A stretch of DNA of 12,258 bases from Haliea sp041583655 (GTDB lineage: Bacteria; Pseudomonadota; Gammaproteobacteria; Pseudomonadales; Halieaceae). The DNA is taken from the NCBI GenBank assembly GCA_041583655.1, contig JBFHFJ010000078.1, forward strand, positions 1 to 12,258, read 5' to 3'. Positions 1 through 7,937 of this stretch are shown here, one piece after another (the stretch's first letter is position 1; every line of letters begins with the position of its first letter). Below the pieces are notes generated by a model that saw only the letters and a program-made list of their open reading frames with translations, searched no databases and had not been told where the DNA came from. The position numbers and the translations under genes are program-made.

Positions 1-1176
1 ATTGCGGAGCAGCTGGAGCGCCACCCGGTGCTGCTGGATGAACTGCTGGACCGCGCCAGTCTCTACCATGCGCCGGACAAGGCGCTGCTGGCCACCGGAC
101 TGCGCCAGCAGGTGGCGCGTCTGCAGCCGGGCGACCTCGAGGCGCAGATGGATGCCCTGCGTTATTACAAGGCGGCCCACGTGCTGCGGGTCGCCGCCAG
201 CGAGCTGGTCGGGCGCCTGCCCCTGATGCGGGTCAGCGACAATCTGACCTGGATAGCGGAGGTAATCCTGGAACAGGTCGTGGCCGTGGCCTGGAGCGAT
301 CTCACTGCTCGTTACGGCCAGCCACAGCGCGACTCCGATGGCTACGGCTTCGCCATTTTCGGTTACGGCAAGCTGGGCGGCATAGAGCTCAGTTACAGCT
401 CCGACCTGGACCTCGTGTTTATCTATGACGCGGACGTGCAGGGCGTTACCGATGGCGAGCGCAGTATCGACAACGTCAAGTTCTATACCCGCCTGGGACA
501 GCGCATCATCCATATCCTGGAAACCCGTATGGCCCTGGGCCAACTCTACGAGGTCGATATGCGGCTGCGACCATCCGGCGCTTCCGGTCTGCTGGCCAGC
601 AGCCTGAAGGGTTTTCGCAGCTACCAGGAGGACACCGCCTGGACCTGGGAGCACCAGGCCCTGGTGCGGGCCAGGCTGGTCGCCGGCGACCCGGCTGTTG
701 GGGCGGGCTTCGATGCCGTGCGCCGGGATATCCTTGGCCGGGTCCGTGACGAGGAGGCGCTGAGGGCGGAAGTGGTCGCCATGCGCGAGCGCATGCGCCG
801 GGAACTGCTGCCAGCACAGCCACCGGAGGGCCAGGATTTTGATCTCAAACAGGGCGACGGTGGTATCGTTGATAGTGAATTTATGGTGCAATATGCGGTT
901 CTGGCGTGGTCTCATCGCGTGCCCGAGCTGGCGCGCTGGTCGGACAACATTCGCATTCTGGAAACCCTGTCCGGGTCTGGCCTGTTGACGCAGAGCGAGA
1001 GCAAGGCGCTGATCGAGGCCTATCTGGCGTACCGGTCGGTTGCCCATCAACTCGCGCTACAGCAGCTTCCGGGCCGGGTCGCCGGGGAAGACTATCGCGA
1101 GCAACGGGCCAGTGTGAAAGCCGTGTGGCAGCGCCTCTTCGGGGCACAGGATGAACCAACAGGACAGCGGGACTGA
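1..1176 (+). CDS. glnE: Bifunctional glutamine synthetase adenylyltransferase/deadenylase, 3' part
   Basis: GlnE attaches AMP to, and removes it from, a tyrosine of glutamine synthetase according to nitrogen status signalled by PII; it is cytoplasmic. The reading frame is open from base 1, so the start lies upstream. About 391 residues are visible, against roughly 950 for the whole protein, so this is the C-terminal adenylylating half. The nucleotidyltransferase signature GYGKLGG is encoded from 361, followed by an S-D-L-D-L-V-F motif whose two aspartates are the expected metal ligands. Further on come GGIVDSEFMVQY (about 859-894), ARWSDNIRILE (about 931-963) and LALQQLPGRV (about 1051-1080), all matching the C-terminal helical region of E. 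coli GlnE as I remember it. The serine in VDSEF replaces the more usual isoleucine. The gene stops 2 nt before ilvE. Confidence 0.96.
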   Translation: MAEQLERHPVLLDELLDRASLYHAPDKALLATGLRQQVARLQPGDLEAQMDALRYYKAAHVLRVAASELVGRLPLMRVSDNLTWIAEVILEQVVAVAWSDLTARYGQPQRDSDGYGFAIFGYGKLGGIELSYSSDLDLVFIYDADVQGVTDGERSIDNVKFYTRLGQRIIHILETRMALGQLYEVDMRLRPSGASGLLASSLKGFRSYQEDTAWTWEHQALVRARLVAGDPAVGAGFDAVRRDILGRVRDEEALRAEVVAMRERMRRELLPAQPPEGQDFDLKQGDGGIVDSEFMVQYAVLAWSHRVPELARWSDNIRILETLSGSGLLTQSESKALIEAYLAYRSVAHQLALQQLPGRVAGEDYREQRASVKAVWQRLFGAQDEPTGQRD

Positions 1177-1178
1177 AC

Positions 1179-2117
1179 ATGAGTGCAACACCGAATTTTG
1201 CAGACCGGGACGGGGTTATCTGGCTGGACGGCGAACTGGTGCCCTGGCGCGAGGCCAAGGTCCATGTTCTCACCCACACCCTGCACTACAGCATGGGCGT
1301 GTTCGAGGGCGTTCGGGCCTACCGGACACCCGATCGCGGCACTTGCATATTCCGGCTCAAGGAGCACACGGACCGGCTGTTCCGCTCGGCCCATATCCTG
1401 CGCATGGAAATGCCCTATGACAAGGACACGCTGAACGAGGCCCAGCGCACGGTGGTGCGGGAAAACGGCCTCAGTGAAGCCTACCTGCGGCCCATGTGCT
1501 TCCTCGGCTCCGAGGGGATGGGCCTGCGCGCTGACGGCCTCAAGACCCATGTCATGGTGGCCGCCTGGGAGTGGCCCTCGTACATGGACCCTGAGGCGCG
1601 CGACCGCGGTATCAAGGTGCGCACATCGTCCTATACCCGCCATCACGTCAATATCACCATGTGCAAGGCCAAGGCCAACGGCAACTACATCAACTCCATG
1701 CTCGCCCTGCGGGAGGCTCTGGACGGCGGCGCGGAAGAGGCGCTGATGCTGGATAACGAGGGCTACGTGGCCGAGGGCAGTGGCGAGAACGTGTTCGTGG
1801 TCCGCGACGGCCAGATGTTTACCCCTGACCTGACTTCCTGTCTCGACGGAATCACCCGCAACACGATCTTCGCCCTGGCGGCCGAGCTTGGCTACGAGAT
1901 CCGCGAGAAGCGGATTACCCGCGACGAGGTGTACATCGCCGACGAGGCCTTCTTTACGGGCACCGCGGCTGAAGTGGTCCCCATCCGTGAGCTGGATGGT
2001 CGCCGCATCGGCACAGGCTCCCGTGGCCCGCTGACGGAAAAGCTGCAGACCATGTATTTCGACTCGGTGCGCGGCAACCGGCCGCAACACCCGGAGTGGT
2101 TGACCCCCGTTGCCTGA
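1179..2117 (+). CDS. ilvE: Branched-chain-amino-acid aminotransferase
   Basis: This fold-type IV PLP enzyme performs the last step of leucine, isoleucine and valine synthesis, moving an amino group from glutamate to the branched 2-oxo acids. It has 312 residues, the usual size for IlvE. The N-terminal part has HTLHYSMGVFEGVRAY (33-48), typical of class IV aminotransferases. K165 in KAKANGNY aligns with the PLP-binding lysine of E. coli IlvE (AKAGGNY). The conserved blocks EGSGENVFVV and a TSCLDGITRNTI region bind phosphate and cofactor, and a GTAAEVVPIRELDGR block follows near the end. The ATG lies 2 nt after the glnE stop, with GGGA six bases upstream, so the two genes are probably cotranscribed. 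In Pseudomonas, ilvE also follows glnE directly. No feature suggests attenuation within the window. Confidence 0.95.
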   Translation: MSATPNFADRDGVIWLDGELVPWREAKVHVLTHTLHYSMGVFEGVRAYRTPDRGTCIFRLKEHTDRLFRSAHILRMEMPYDKDTLNEAQRTVVRENGLSEAYLRPMCFLGSEGMGLRADGLKTHVMVAAWEWPSYMDPEARDRGIKVRTSSYTRHHVNITMCKAKANGNYINSMLALREALDGGAEEALMLDNEGYVAEGSGENVFVVRDGQMFTPDLTSCLDGITRNTIFALAAELGYEIREKRITRDEVYIADEAFFTGTAAEVVPIRELDGRRIGTGSRGPLTEKLQTMYFDSVRGNRPQHPEWLTPVA

Positions 2118-2139
2118 GTCCGGCGCTGCAACCGGTGCC

Positions 2140-2970
2140 ATGGCCCTCGCGGTGGCGCAGGAAGCACACTTGCCGGGAGGCGTGTTCTATCGCCACTGGC
2201 CCGCTATTGCCAGGCCCCGGGGGGTTATCCTCCTGGCTCACGGGCTTGGCGAACACAGCGGGCGCTACCAGTCTTTTGCCGAGGTTCTCTGCGCCCGCGG
2301 CTATGCGGTAGTGGCCCCGGACCACATCGGGCACGGCCAGTCGCCCGGGCACCGCGCGCACATCGGCAGGTTCAGCGAGTATCTGGAGCCCCTGCTGCAA
2401 CTGCGTACACTCATAGCCACGTGGTATCCGGGCCTGCCCTGTTTTCTTGTGGGCCACAGCCTCGGGGGCCTGATTGCAGCCCGTCTGTTGCTGGAGGCCC
2501 AGGGCCAGTTCGCGGGCGCGGCCCTGTCGGGCCCCGCACTCGCGGTGGAGCAGCCGCCGTCCCGCCTGCTGCTGTGGATCAACCGCCTCCTCGCCCGCGT
2601 CTGGCCGACCATGGGCATGCTCCAACTCGACGCCAGCCAGGTGAGTCGGGATCCACAGGTGGTTGCTGCCTACGAGGCAGATCCACTGGTCCATCATGGC
2701 AAGGTCAGCGCGGGGCTGGTTGCGGCACTCTTCGCCACCATGGCGCAGGTCAATGCGCGCAGCGGGGAAATCACCCTGCCACTGCTGGTCATGCACGGCG
2801 AGGCCGATGTGATGACAGCGCCTGCGGGCTCCGAACGATTCAGCGTCGCAGTCGAGTCGCAGGACGTGACCCTGCAGCTGTTTCCCGGCCTCTACCACGA
2901 AATTTTCAATGAGCCCGAGCGCCTGCAGGTGCTGGAGCACCTTGCCGGGTGGTTGCAGGCGCGCAGTTGA
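2140..2970 (+). CDS. Alpha/beta hydrolase, monoacylglycerol lipase-like
   Basis: This is a serine hydrolase of the Hydrolase_4 (monoglyceride lipase/lysophospholipase) type, 276 residues from the chosen ATG. Seen directly: an oxyanion-hole segment LLAHGLGEHSGRY near residues 31-43, VAPDHIGHGQSPG near 58-70, the nucleophile elbow GHSLGG with S107, an acidic residue D223 in VMHGEADVMTAP, and H253 in FPGLYHEIFNEPE. Spacing and order fit a complete Ser-Asp-His triad. There is no signal peptide, so it is probably cytoplasmic or loosely membrane-associated. An in-frame TTG at 2110 would extend it by 10 residues and overlap ilvE by 8 nt, with a GGAG 13 bases upstream. I preferred the ATG because homology begins only after it, but the start is uncertain. 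It follows ilvE closely and may share its transcript. Substrate (monoacylglycerol, lysolipid or another ester) cannot be told. Confidence 0.88.
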   Translation: MALAVAQEAHLPGGVFYRHWPAIARPRGVILLAHGLGEHSGRYQSFAEVLCARGYAVVAPDHIGHGQSPGHRAHIGRFSEYLEPLLQLRTLIATWYPGLPCFLVGHSLGGLIAARLLLEAQGQFAGAALSGPALAVEQPPSRLLLWINRLLARVWPTMGMLQLDASQVSRDPQVVAAYEADPLVHHGKVSAGLVAALFATMAQVNARSGEITLPLLVMHGEADVMTAPAGSERFSVAVESQDVTLQLFPGLYHEIFNEPERLQVLEHLAGWLQARS

Positions 2971-3010
2971 GCCGCTGTCACCCGCGTGCGTGGTCCCGGG
3001 CCGTTTGAGC

Positions 3011-3015
3011 GGGAG
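3011..3015 (+). promoter_or_regulatory. Ribosome binding site GGGAG deciding the 3022 start
   Basis: GGGAG lies 6 nt before the ATG at 3022 and places the start there rather than at the in-frame GTG at 2986. The predicted signal anchor also follows directly from this ATG. Confidence 0.65.
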
Positions 3016-3021
3016 TCCGGA

Positions 3022-4257
3022 ATGAATCGCCCTTTTGCTGCCCTCGCCGTTTTTGCCGCGTCTGCCGCCCTCCTCTGGTACGTGTTTCTGCAGCGGCCGG
3101 CGACGCTGACTGCGCCGCCGGCTCCCGCGCCGGCCACTGTCGCCGACATCGGTCGCGATACTGACTGGTATCCGCCGCGCGACTGGGAGCAAAGTGAACC
3201 CGGCACCATGAATATTTCGGTGTTCGCTTACCGCGACCGCAACCGGGACGGCGTGCTGGACCCCGGCGATGCGCCGATGGCCGCGGTCGCCATCCTGGTC
3301 GAGCGGCCGGACGGCAGCCTGCGTATGCAGCGTACCAACATCAATGGTTATGCCAATTTTGGTGTCTCCCTGGACAACGCCGACGCCGATATCGGCGAGC
3401 CGGACCAGGACTACCGGTTCGAACTGCAGCTGCCCCCGGGCTGGGAGGTCACCAGCGGCACCGGTATCCACACTGCCCGCTTCGAGCGCCGCCCGGGTAC
3501 CCCCGCGGGCATGGTGACCACGGCACCGCCGCCAGTCATCGGGCTGGCACCGATACTCACAGTGCGCGGCAGTGAGGCCGCAGGCGAGGGTGGGCTTGTT
3601 GCTGTGGCGCCGGATGGCATTCGCAGCGCGGTAGTTGTGGATACGGCGGGCACGTTCAGCTTTCCGGCCCGGCCCGGCGACTGGGCCCTGATCCCGGCGA
3701 CAGGGCCGTCGGCCACCCCCCTGCACCAGTTTGCGGTGCGGGATGCCCCGGTGCAGTTGGGCGCGCTAAACCCACATCGCGCTGCCACCCAGGCACTGCC
3801 GAGACCCGTGGTGCTGGATTTCGACGATCTTGAGCGCTCGGTCATCGAAAAGCTTCCGGTAGGCTATCGCGGCCTCGCTTTTGACTACCTGCTCGCCATC
3901 CACAACCAGCATTATCGTGGGCCGGGCTACGTCAACGTGCTCGCCAGCGGTGAGGGCGTGGCTTACAACAGCTCCGGGTATCCGGCCCGGGTGACCAGCC
4001 TGCGCCCGGGTGAACTGTTTGATTTTGTGGGGGCCTATTTCGGCGTGGCCTGGGAGCAGGCCGAGGGTGAAACCCTGCTGGTGGAGGGTCGGCGTGAGGG
4101 TCGGCAGGTGTATCGGGACGAGGTGCCCCTGTCACATCTGGGGCCGGTATGGCTGCACGCGGACTATCGCGGTATTGACGAGTTGAGGTTGAGCACCCTG
4201 CACTACTGGCAGTTCACGACGGATGACATGCTGTTCCGCTTGCCGCCGGGGGAGTGA
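3022..4257 (+). CDS. Membrane-anchored protein with SdrD-B-like domain and PEP-CTERM-type C-terminal domain
   Basis: A 411-residue protein of unknown function. Residues about 5-23 form a hydrophobic segment after a short positive N-terminus, with no clear cleavage site, so I expect a signal anchor with the rest periplasmic. A proline/alanine linker (about 28-40) follows. Residues about 63-140 look like an SdrD-B (Cna-B-like) beta-sandwich: ISVFAYRDRNRDGVLDPGD contains a D-x-N-x-D-G-x-x-D loop that could bind calcium, then TNINGYANFGVS. The C-terminal part (about 263-407) runs LDFDDLER, PVGYRGLAFDYL, GEGVAYNSSGYPA, VEGRREGRQVY and QFTTDDMLF. This order resembles the domain common in PEP-CTERM exported proteins, but the chain stops where a sorting tail would begin. 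The ATG at 3022 has GGGAG six bases upstream; an upstream GTG at 2986 is less likely. It lies 51 nt after the hydrolase and faces the 4299-4955 gene. Confidence 0.8.
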   Translation: MNRPFAALAVFAASAALLWYVFLQRPATLTAPPAPAPATVADIGRDTDWYPPRDWEQSEPGTMNISVFAYRDRNRDGVLDPGDAPMAAVAILVERPDGSLRMQRTNINGYANFGVSLDNADADIGEPDQDYRFELQLPPGWEVTSGTGIHTARFERRPGTPAGMVTTAPPPVIGLAPILTVRGSEAAGEGGLVAVAPDGIRSAVVVDTAGTFSFPARPGDWALIPATGPSATPLHQFAVRDAPVQLGALNPHRAATQALPRPVVLDFDDLERSVIEKLPVGYRGLAFDYLLAIHNQHYRGPGYVNVLASGEGVAYNSSGYPARVTSLRPGELFDFVGAYFGVAWEQAEGETLLVEGRREGRQVYRDEVPLSHLGPVWLHADYRGIDELRLSTLHYWQFTTDDMLFRLPPGE

Positions 4258-4288
4258 GCGCACTCCCGGTGCTGAACCGGGAGCGCGC
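4258..4288. terminator. Hairpin between convergent genes, possible bidirectional terminator
   Basis: CTCCCGGT (4263-4270) pairs perfectly with ACCGGGAG (4276-4283) around a five-base loop. The stem extends by GCGC (4258-4261) with GCGC (4285-4288) across one A/C mismatch. It sits directly after the 4257 stop and before the 4299 stop of the facing gene, the position expected of a shared terminator. There is no T-run on either side, so efficient intrinsic termination is doubtful. Confidence 0.45.
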
Positions 4289-4298
4289 AGTGACCAGA

Positions 4299-4955
4299 TC
4301 AGACGTCGCCAGGCGGAGGGAGCAGGGTCGAGTTGAAGACAGCGCAGGTGTCGTCCGGCTGCAGGACCGTCGGGGGAGCATCGGAACACTCCGGCACCGG
4401 TATCGTGCCGGCGTTGGTCATCGAGCCATCGGGGCAGTCGTAGCTTACTGCGCCGCCATTCATCATGCCGCCATTGACCGGGGCGCCGCCGTTGTTGGCG
4501 ATCAGTCCGGCAAGCTGGATGTCGAGGATCTGCTGGGCGACCCCGGTGCTGTTGGTGACGCAGTTCAAATCGGGGCCCAGGGCCAGCGTGCCGCCGGCGG
4601 GATTGTCGAGGGCAATCGCATTGGGCACCCAGTCTGCATAAGCCTCGGATACCAGTTTGATACCGCTGGCGCCGCTGGCAATGGCGCCGGTGACCAGCGC
4701 CGCGAGCATGAACTGGGTGCCATTGAGCTGCCGGTCCCGGAGCAGTCTGGCGACCACCAGCAGCATCAGCACCGCCAGCAGGATCAGCGCAAAACCGCCC
4801 AGGGTGGGCACCGCGGTGGCTGACAGCGGGCCGTAGGTGATGGAACCGGGCACGCCCGCCGAGGCGGCATTTCCAGCGACCAGCGCAGCCAGCCCAAGGA
4901 GGGCGTGCTCCAGGCGCCAGCGACGGCAGGAATGAGTATCTTTACGTTGTTTCAT
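4299..4955 (-). CDS. Exported protein with internal IPTL-CTERM-like segment (midcut-by-XrtH type)
   Basis: A 218-residue protein. A basic N-terminus (KQRK, RRWR) and hydrophobic stretch (18-32) end in ASA|G, a good signal peptidase I site near residue 33. Sixteen residues later comes AVPTLGGFALILLAVL: a VPTL motif, a helix (about 55-69) and the basic cluster ARLLRDR (69-75). That is the tripartite layout of an IPTL-CTERM exosortase-H sorting signal, which normally ends a protein. A second hydrophobic segment follows (about 80-98). The remaining 120 residues are rich in Gly, Asn and Pro and hold four cysteines (132, 174, 190, 204) that could form two disulfides. I recall a family named 'midcut-by-XrtH' with this architecture; the assignment rests on that. 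GAGG (4961-4964) lies five bases before the ATG. The gene is monocistronic by position. No exosortase gene is in view. Confidence 0.75.
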   Translation of the reverse strand: MKQRKDTHSCRRWRLEHALLGLAALVAGNAASAGVPGSITYGPLSATAVPTLGGFALILLAVLMLLVVARLLRDRQLNGTQFMLAALVTGAIASGASGIKLVSEAYADWVPNAIALDNPAGGTLALGPDLNCVTNSTGVAQQILDIQLAGLIANNGGAPVNGGMMNGGAVSYDCPDGSMTNAGTIPVPECSDAPPTVLQPDDTCAVFNSTLLPPPGDV

Positions 4956-4990
4956 GGTTGCCTCGACTGGTTATCGACCGTTAGCCACAG

Positions 4991-5019
4991 AGCATAGTCC
5001 CGCCTCATGGAAACTGCAA
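4991..5019 (-). promoter_or_regulatory. Candidate sigma-70-type promoter of the midcut-type gene
   Basis: On the minus strand TTGCAG (5014-5019) is separated by exactly 17 nt from TATGCT (4991-4996), about 36 nt before the ATG at 4955. The matches are 3/6 and 4/6 to the -35 and -10 consensus. Spacing and position are good, sequence is moderate. Confidence 0.4.
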
Positions 5020-5039
5020 TTGGATCCTTGCCTGCTTCA

Positions 5040-5077
5040 CCAGTGGCCGCACGTGGCACCGGCGCAGCCGCCACTGG
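5040..5077. repeat. Inverted repeat CCAGTGGC-N22-GCCACTGG in a divergent intergenic region
   Basis: Perfect 8-nt half-sites lie at 5040-5047 and 5070-5077, their centres 30 nt apart (about three helical turns). It lies between the leftward gene at 4955 and rfbD at 5150. It could be an operator pair or an mRNA hairpin in the rfbD leader; chance occurrence in GC-rich DNA is also possible. Confidence 0.35.
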
Positions 5078-5138
5078 GAATCCCCCGGCGCAGCCTTTAC
5101 CATAGGGCCCCTTTCGCTGCGGCCCCGGCCGCCCCGTC

Positions 5139-5144
5139 GAGGAG
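5139..5144 (+). promoter_or_regulatory. Ribosome binding site GAGGAG for the GTG start of rfbD
   Basis: GAGGAG lies 5 nt before GTG at 5150. There is no in-frame ATG between this site and the Rossmann motif, so this strong site settles the GTG start. Confidence 0.75.
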
Positions 5145-5149
5145 ATTGC

Positions 5150-6031
5150 GTGACCCCAACAGTCCTGATAACCGGTGCCGGTGGCCAGCTGGGCCGAGAG
5201 CTGCAGCTGATGGCGCCGGCTGGCGTCTCGCTGGTCAGCCTCGATCGCGGTGCCCTGGATATCACCAGGGCGGACGAGGTGCGCCGCGTTTTCGGTGAGT
5301 TGCGCCCGGACTGGGTCTTCAATGCGGCCGCCTATACAGCGGTGGATCGGGCCGAGGGCGAGGAGTCCCTGGCCCTGCGGATCAACGCCGAGGGCGCCGG
5401 CAACCTGGCCGCGGCCTGCGCCAGCACCGGTACCGGCCTGGTGCACGTTTCCACGGATTTTGTTTTCGATGGGGAATCGGGCCATCCCTATACCCCCGGC
5501 GCAGTCGCGCGACCCCTGGGCGCCTACGGCCGCAGCAAGCTGGAGGGTGAGCGCGCGGTACTGGCTGCTCACCCGCGGGCGCTGATCCTGCGCACCGGCT
5601 GGGTCTATTCCCGCTTCGGCGGCAATTTCGTCAAGACCATGCTGCGCCTGATGACTGAGCGGGAGAGGCTGGCGGTGGTCTGCGACCAGGTCGGCACCCC
5701 GACCTGGGCCAGGGGGCTGGCGGGGGCGCTGTGGGCCGCGCTGGACCGGCCCCTGCTGCAGGGCGTCTACCACTGGAGCGACGCCGGCGTCTGCAGCTGG
5801 TACGACTTCGCCGTTGCGATTGCCGAGGAGGGGTTGGCGACGGGCCTGCTGTCCCGCATTCCCGAAATACAGCCTATTCCCGCCAGCGAGTATCCAACGC
5901 CGGCCAGGCGGCCCGCCTGCAGCATTCTGGACAAGCACCAGACCTGGGAGGATTTCGATTTGGCGCCGGTACACTGGCGGGTACAATTGCGCGCCATGTT
6001 GCAGGATCTCAAGGAACACGGCGATGGCTAG
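5150..6031 (+). CDS. rfbD: dTDP-4-dehydrorhamnose reductase
   Basis: RfbD (RmlD) reduces dTDP-4-dehydro-L-rhamnose to dTDP-L-rhamnose with NAD(P)H, the last step of the pathway; it is cytoplasmic. The 293 residues match the family length. The cofactor motif GAGGQLG lies at 9-15, then NAAAYTAVDRAE (58-69) and STDFVFDG (101-108), a hallmark of RmlD. The catalytic pair is Y126 and K130 in AYGRSK, and RTGWVYSRFGGNFVKTM follows. The substrate-binding C-terminus includes a P-A-R-R-P segment (about residues 251-255). It starts with GTG. Its 3' end overlaps rfbB by 8 nt, so the two are translationally linked. It reads away from the 4299-4955 gene, and I found no convincing -35/-10 pair for it. Confidence 0.95.
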   Translation: MTPTVLITGAGGQLGRELQLMAPAGVSLVSLDRGALDITRADEVRRVFGELRPDWVFNAAAYTAVDRAEGEESLALRINAEGAGNLAAACASTGTGLVHVSTDFVFDGESGHPYTPGAVARPLGAYGRSKLEGERAVLAAHPRALILRTGWVYSRFGGNFVKTMLRLMTERERLAVVCDQVGTPTWARGLAGALWAALDRPLLQGVYHWSDAGVCSWYDFAVAIAEEGLATGLLSRIPEIQPIPASEYPTPARRPACSILDKHQTWEDFDLAPVHWRVQLRAMLQDLKEHGDG

Positions 6032-7091
6032 ATCCCTGCTGGTGACCGGCGCCGCCGGTTTCATCGGCGCCAACTTTGTCCACTACTGGCGCCAGCGCTA
6101 TCCGGATGACCGCATTGTGGCGCTGGATGCGCTCACCTACGCCGGCAACCGCGCGAATCTCGCCGGGCTGGAAGGCTCCCCGGGCTTTCACTTTGCCCAT
6201 GCCAATATCTGTGACTATTCGCAGGTACTTGCACTGCTGCGGGATCACGCCGTGGACACACTGGTGCATTTTGCCGCGGAGAGCCATGTGGACCGCTCCA
6301 TCACCGGCCCCGACGCGTTTATCGAGACCAACATCGTGGGTACCCACAGCCTGTTGAAAGCGGCGCGGGAGTGCTGGCTGGGCGGCGCGCAGCCACTACC
6401 CCACCGTTTCCACCATGTTTCCACCGACGAGGTCTACGGGTCCCTGGCGCCGGTGGATCCGGGGTTCCACGAGGCCCAGCAGTACCAGCCCAACTCGCCC
6501 TACTCCGCGAGCAAGGCGGCGTCCGACCACCTGGTGCGCGCCTACCACCACACCTATGGGCTGCAGGTCACCACCAGCAACTGCTCCAACAACTACGGGC
6601 CCTACCACTTTCCGGAAAAGCTGATTCCCCTGTGCCTGACCAACATCCTGCGCGGTCTGCCGCTGCCGGTCTACGGTGATGGCAGCAACATCCGCGACTG
6701 GCTGTACGTGGAGGACCACTGCCGGGGCATTGATCTGGTGTTGCAGGATGGCGTCATCGGCGAGAGCTACAACATCGGTGGCAACAACGAGTGGCGCAAC
6801 CTGGCGATTGTCGAGCTGCTGTGCGACGAACTGGACCAGCGTTTCAGCGCGGATGCGGCCCTCGCCGGGCGCTTTCCGCAGGCGCCCGCAGCCAGCGGCG
6901 GCAGCGCCCGCGACCTGATCCGCTTTGTCGAGGACCGGGCCGGCCACGACTGGCGCTACGCCATCGATGCGGGCAAGATCAGCCGGGAGCTGGGTTACGC
7001 GCCGGTTGAGACCTTCGAGACCGGTATCCGTCGCACCATTGACTGGTACCTGGCCAACGAAAACTGGTGGCGGCCATTGCTGCATAGCTAG
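6024..7091 (+). CDS. rfbB: dTDP-glucose 4,6-dehydratase
   Basis: RfbB (RmlB) converts dTDP-glucose to dTDP-4-dehydro-6-deoxyglucose, the second step of dTDP-L-rhamnose synthesis, using tightly bound NAD. It is an extended short-chain dehydrogenase of 355 residues, the normal size. TGAAGFIG (8-15) binds NAD; DALTYAGNRANL (35-46) and HFAAESHVDRSI (82-93) are RmlB signatures. The acid/base residues D135 and E136 stand in VSTDEVYGS, and the Y160-x-x-x-K164 pair in SPYSASK. SNNYGPYHFPEKLIP and GDGSNIRDWLYVEDH also match. The ATG at 6024 has AAGGA eight bases upstream inside rfbD. Longer in-frame ORF sequence back to 5814 lies in rfbD's shadow and is not part of the protein. Its end faces the dehydrogenase gene, with only 24 nt between the two stops. 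Confidence 0.97.
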   Translation: MARSLLVTGAAGFIGANFVHYWRQRYPDDRIVALDALTYAGNRANLAGLEGSPGFHFAHANICDYSQVLALLRDHAVDTLVHFAAESHVDRSITGPDAFIETNIVGTHSLLKAARECWLGGAQPLPHRFHHVSTDEVYGSLAPVDPGFHEAQQYQPNSPYSASKAASDHLVRAYHHTYGLQVTTSNCSNNYGPYHFPEKLIPLCLTNILRGLPLPVYGDGSNIRDWLYVEDHCRGIDLVLQDGVIGESYNIGGNNEWRNLAIVELLCDELDQRFSADAALAGRFPQAPAASGGSARDLIRFVEDRAGHDWRYAIDAGKISRELGYAPVETFETGIRRTIDWYLANENWWRPLLHS

Positions 7092-7115
7092 CCGCAGCAG
7101 GGAGACCCGGACAGC

Positions 7116-7892
<777 letters not shown>

Positions 7893-7897
7893 TCTGT

Positions 7898-7903
7898 CTC
7901 CTC
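7898..7903 (-). promoter_or_regulatory. Ribosome binding site GAGGAG deciding the 7892 start
   Basis: On the minus strand GAGGAG lies 5 nt before the ATG at 7892. It excludes the upstream in-frame TTG at 7913, which would have this site inside the coding region. Confidence 0.75.
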
Positions 7904-7937
7904 GTCGATGCAATTCCGGTGTGTCGTAGGCGGCCCT

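Noticed and set aside
1092..2141. 349-codon open frame on the minus strand opposite ilvE
   Set aside because: No recognisable domain; ilvE has a catalytic lysine block and full-length family match on the other strand.
2971..3021. Possible hairpin (CCCGC...GCGGG) between the hydrolase and the SdrD-B-like gene
   Set aside because: The arms are five bases with a loop over 20 nt and no T-run, so it is not a supportable terminator.
1954..3726. 590-codon open frame on the minus strand
   Set aside because: It lies opposite ilvE, the hydrolase and the SdrD-B-like gene, whose products have clear motifs and good starts. Low-complexity Arg/Gly/Ala composition and GC-rich codon bias explain the long antisense frame.
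4254..4823. 189-codon plus-strand frame starting with GTG in the 4257 stop
   Set aside because: A GTGA overlap looks like coupling, but the product is Gly/Ala/Arg-rich without a motif and is opposite a gene with signal peptide, VPTL motif and ribosome site.
5098..5103. TACCAT as a -10 for rfbD
   Set aside because: Only 4/6 to consensus with no acceptable -35 at 16-18 nt; not enough for a call.
4952..6073. 373-codon open frame on the minus strand opposite rfbD
   Set aside because: It overlaps rfbD in full, starts without a convincing site and shows no domain; it is an antisense shadow.
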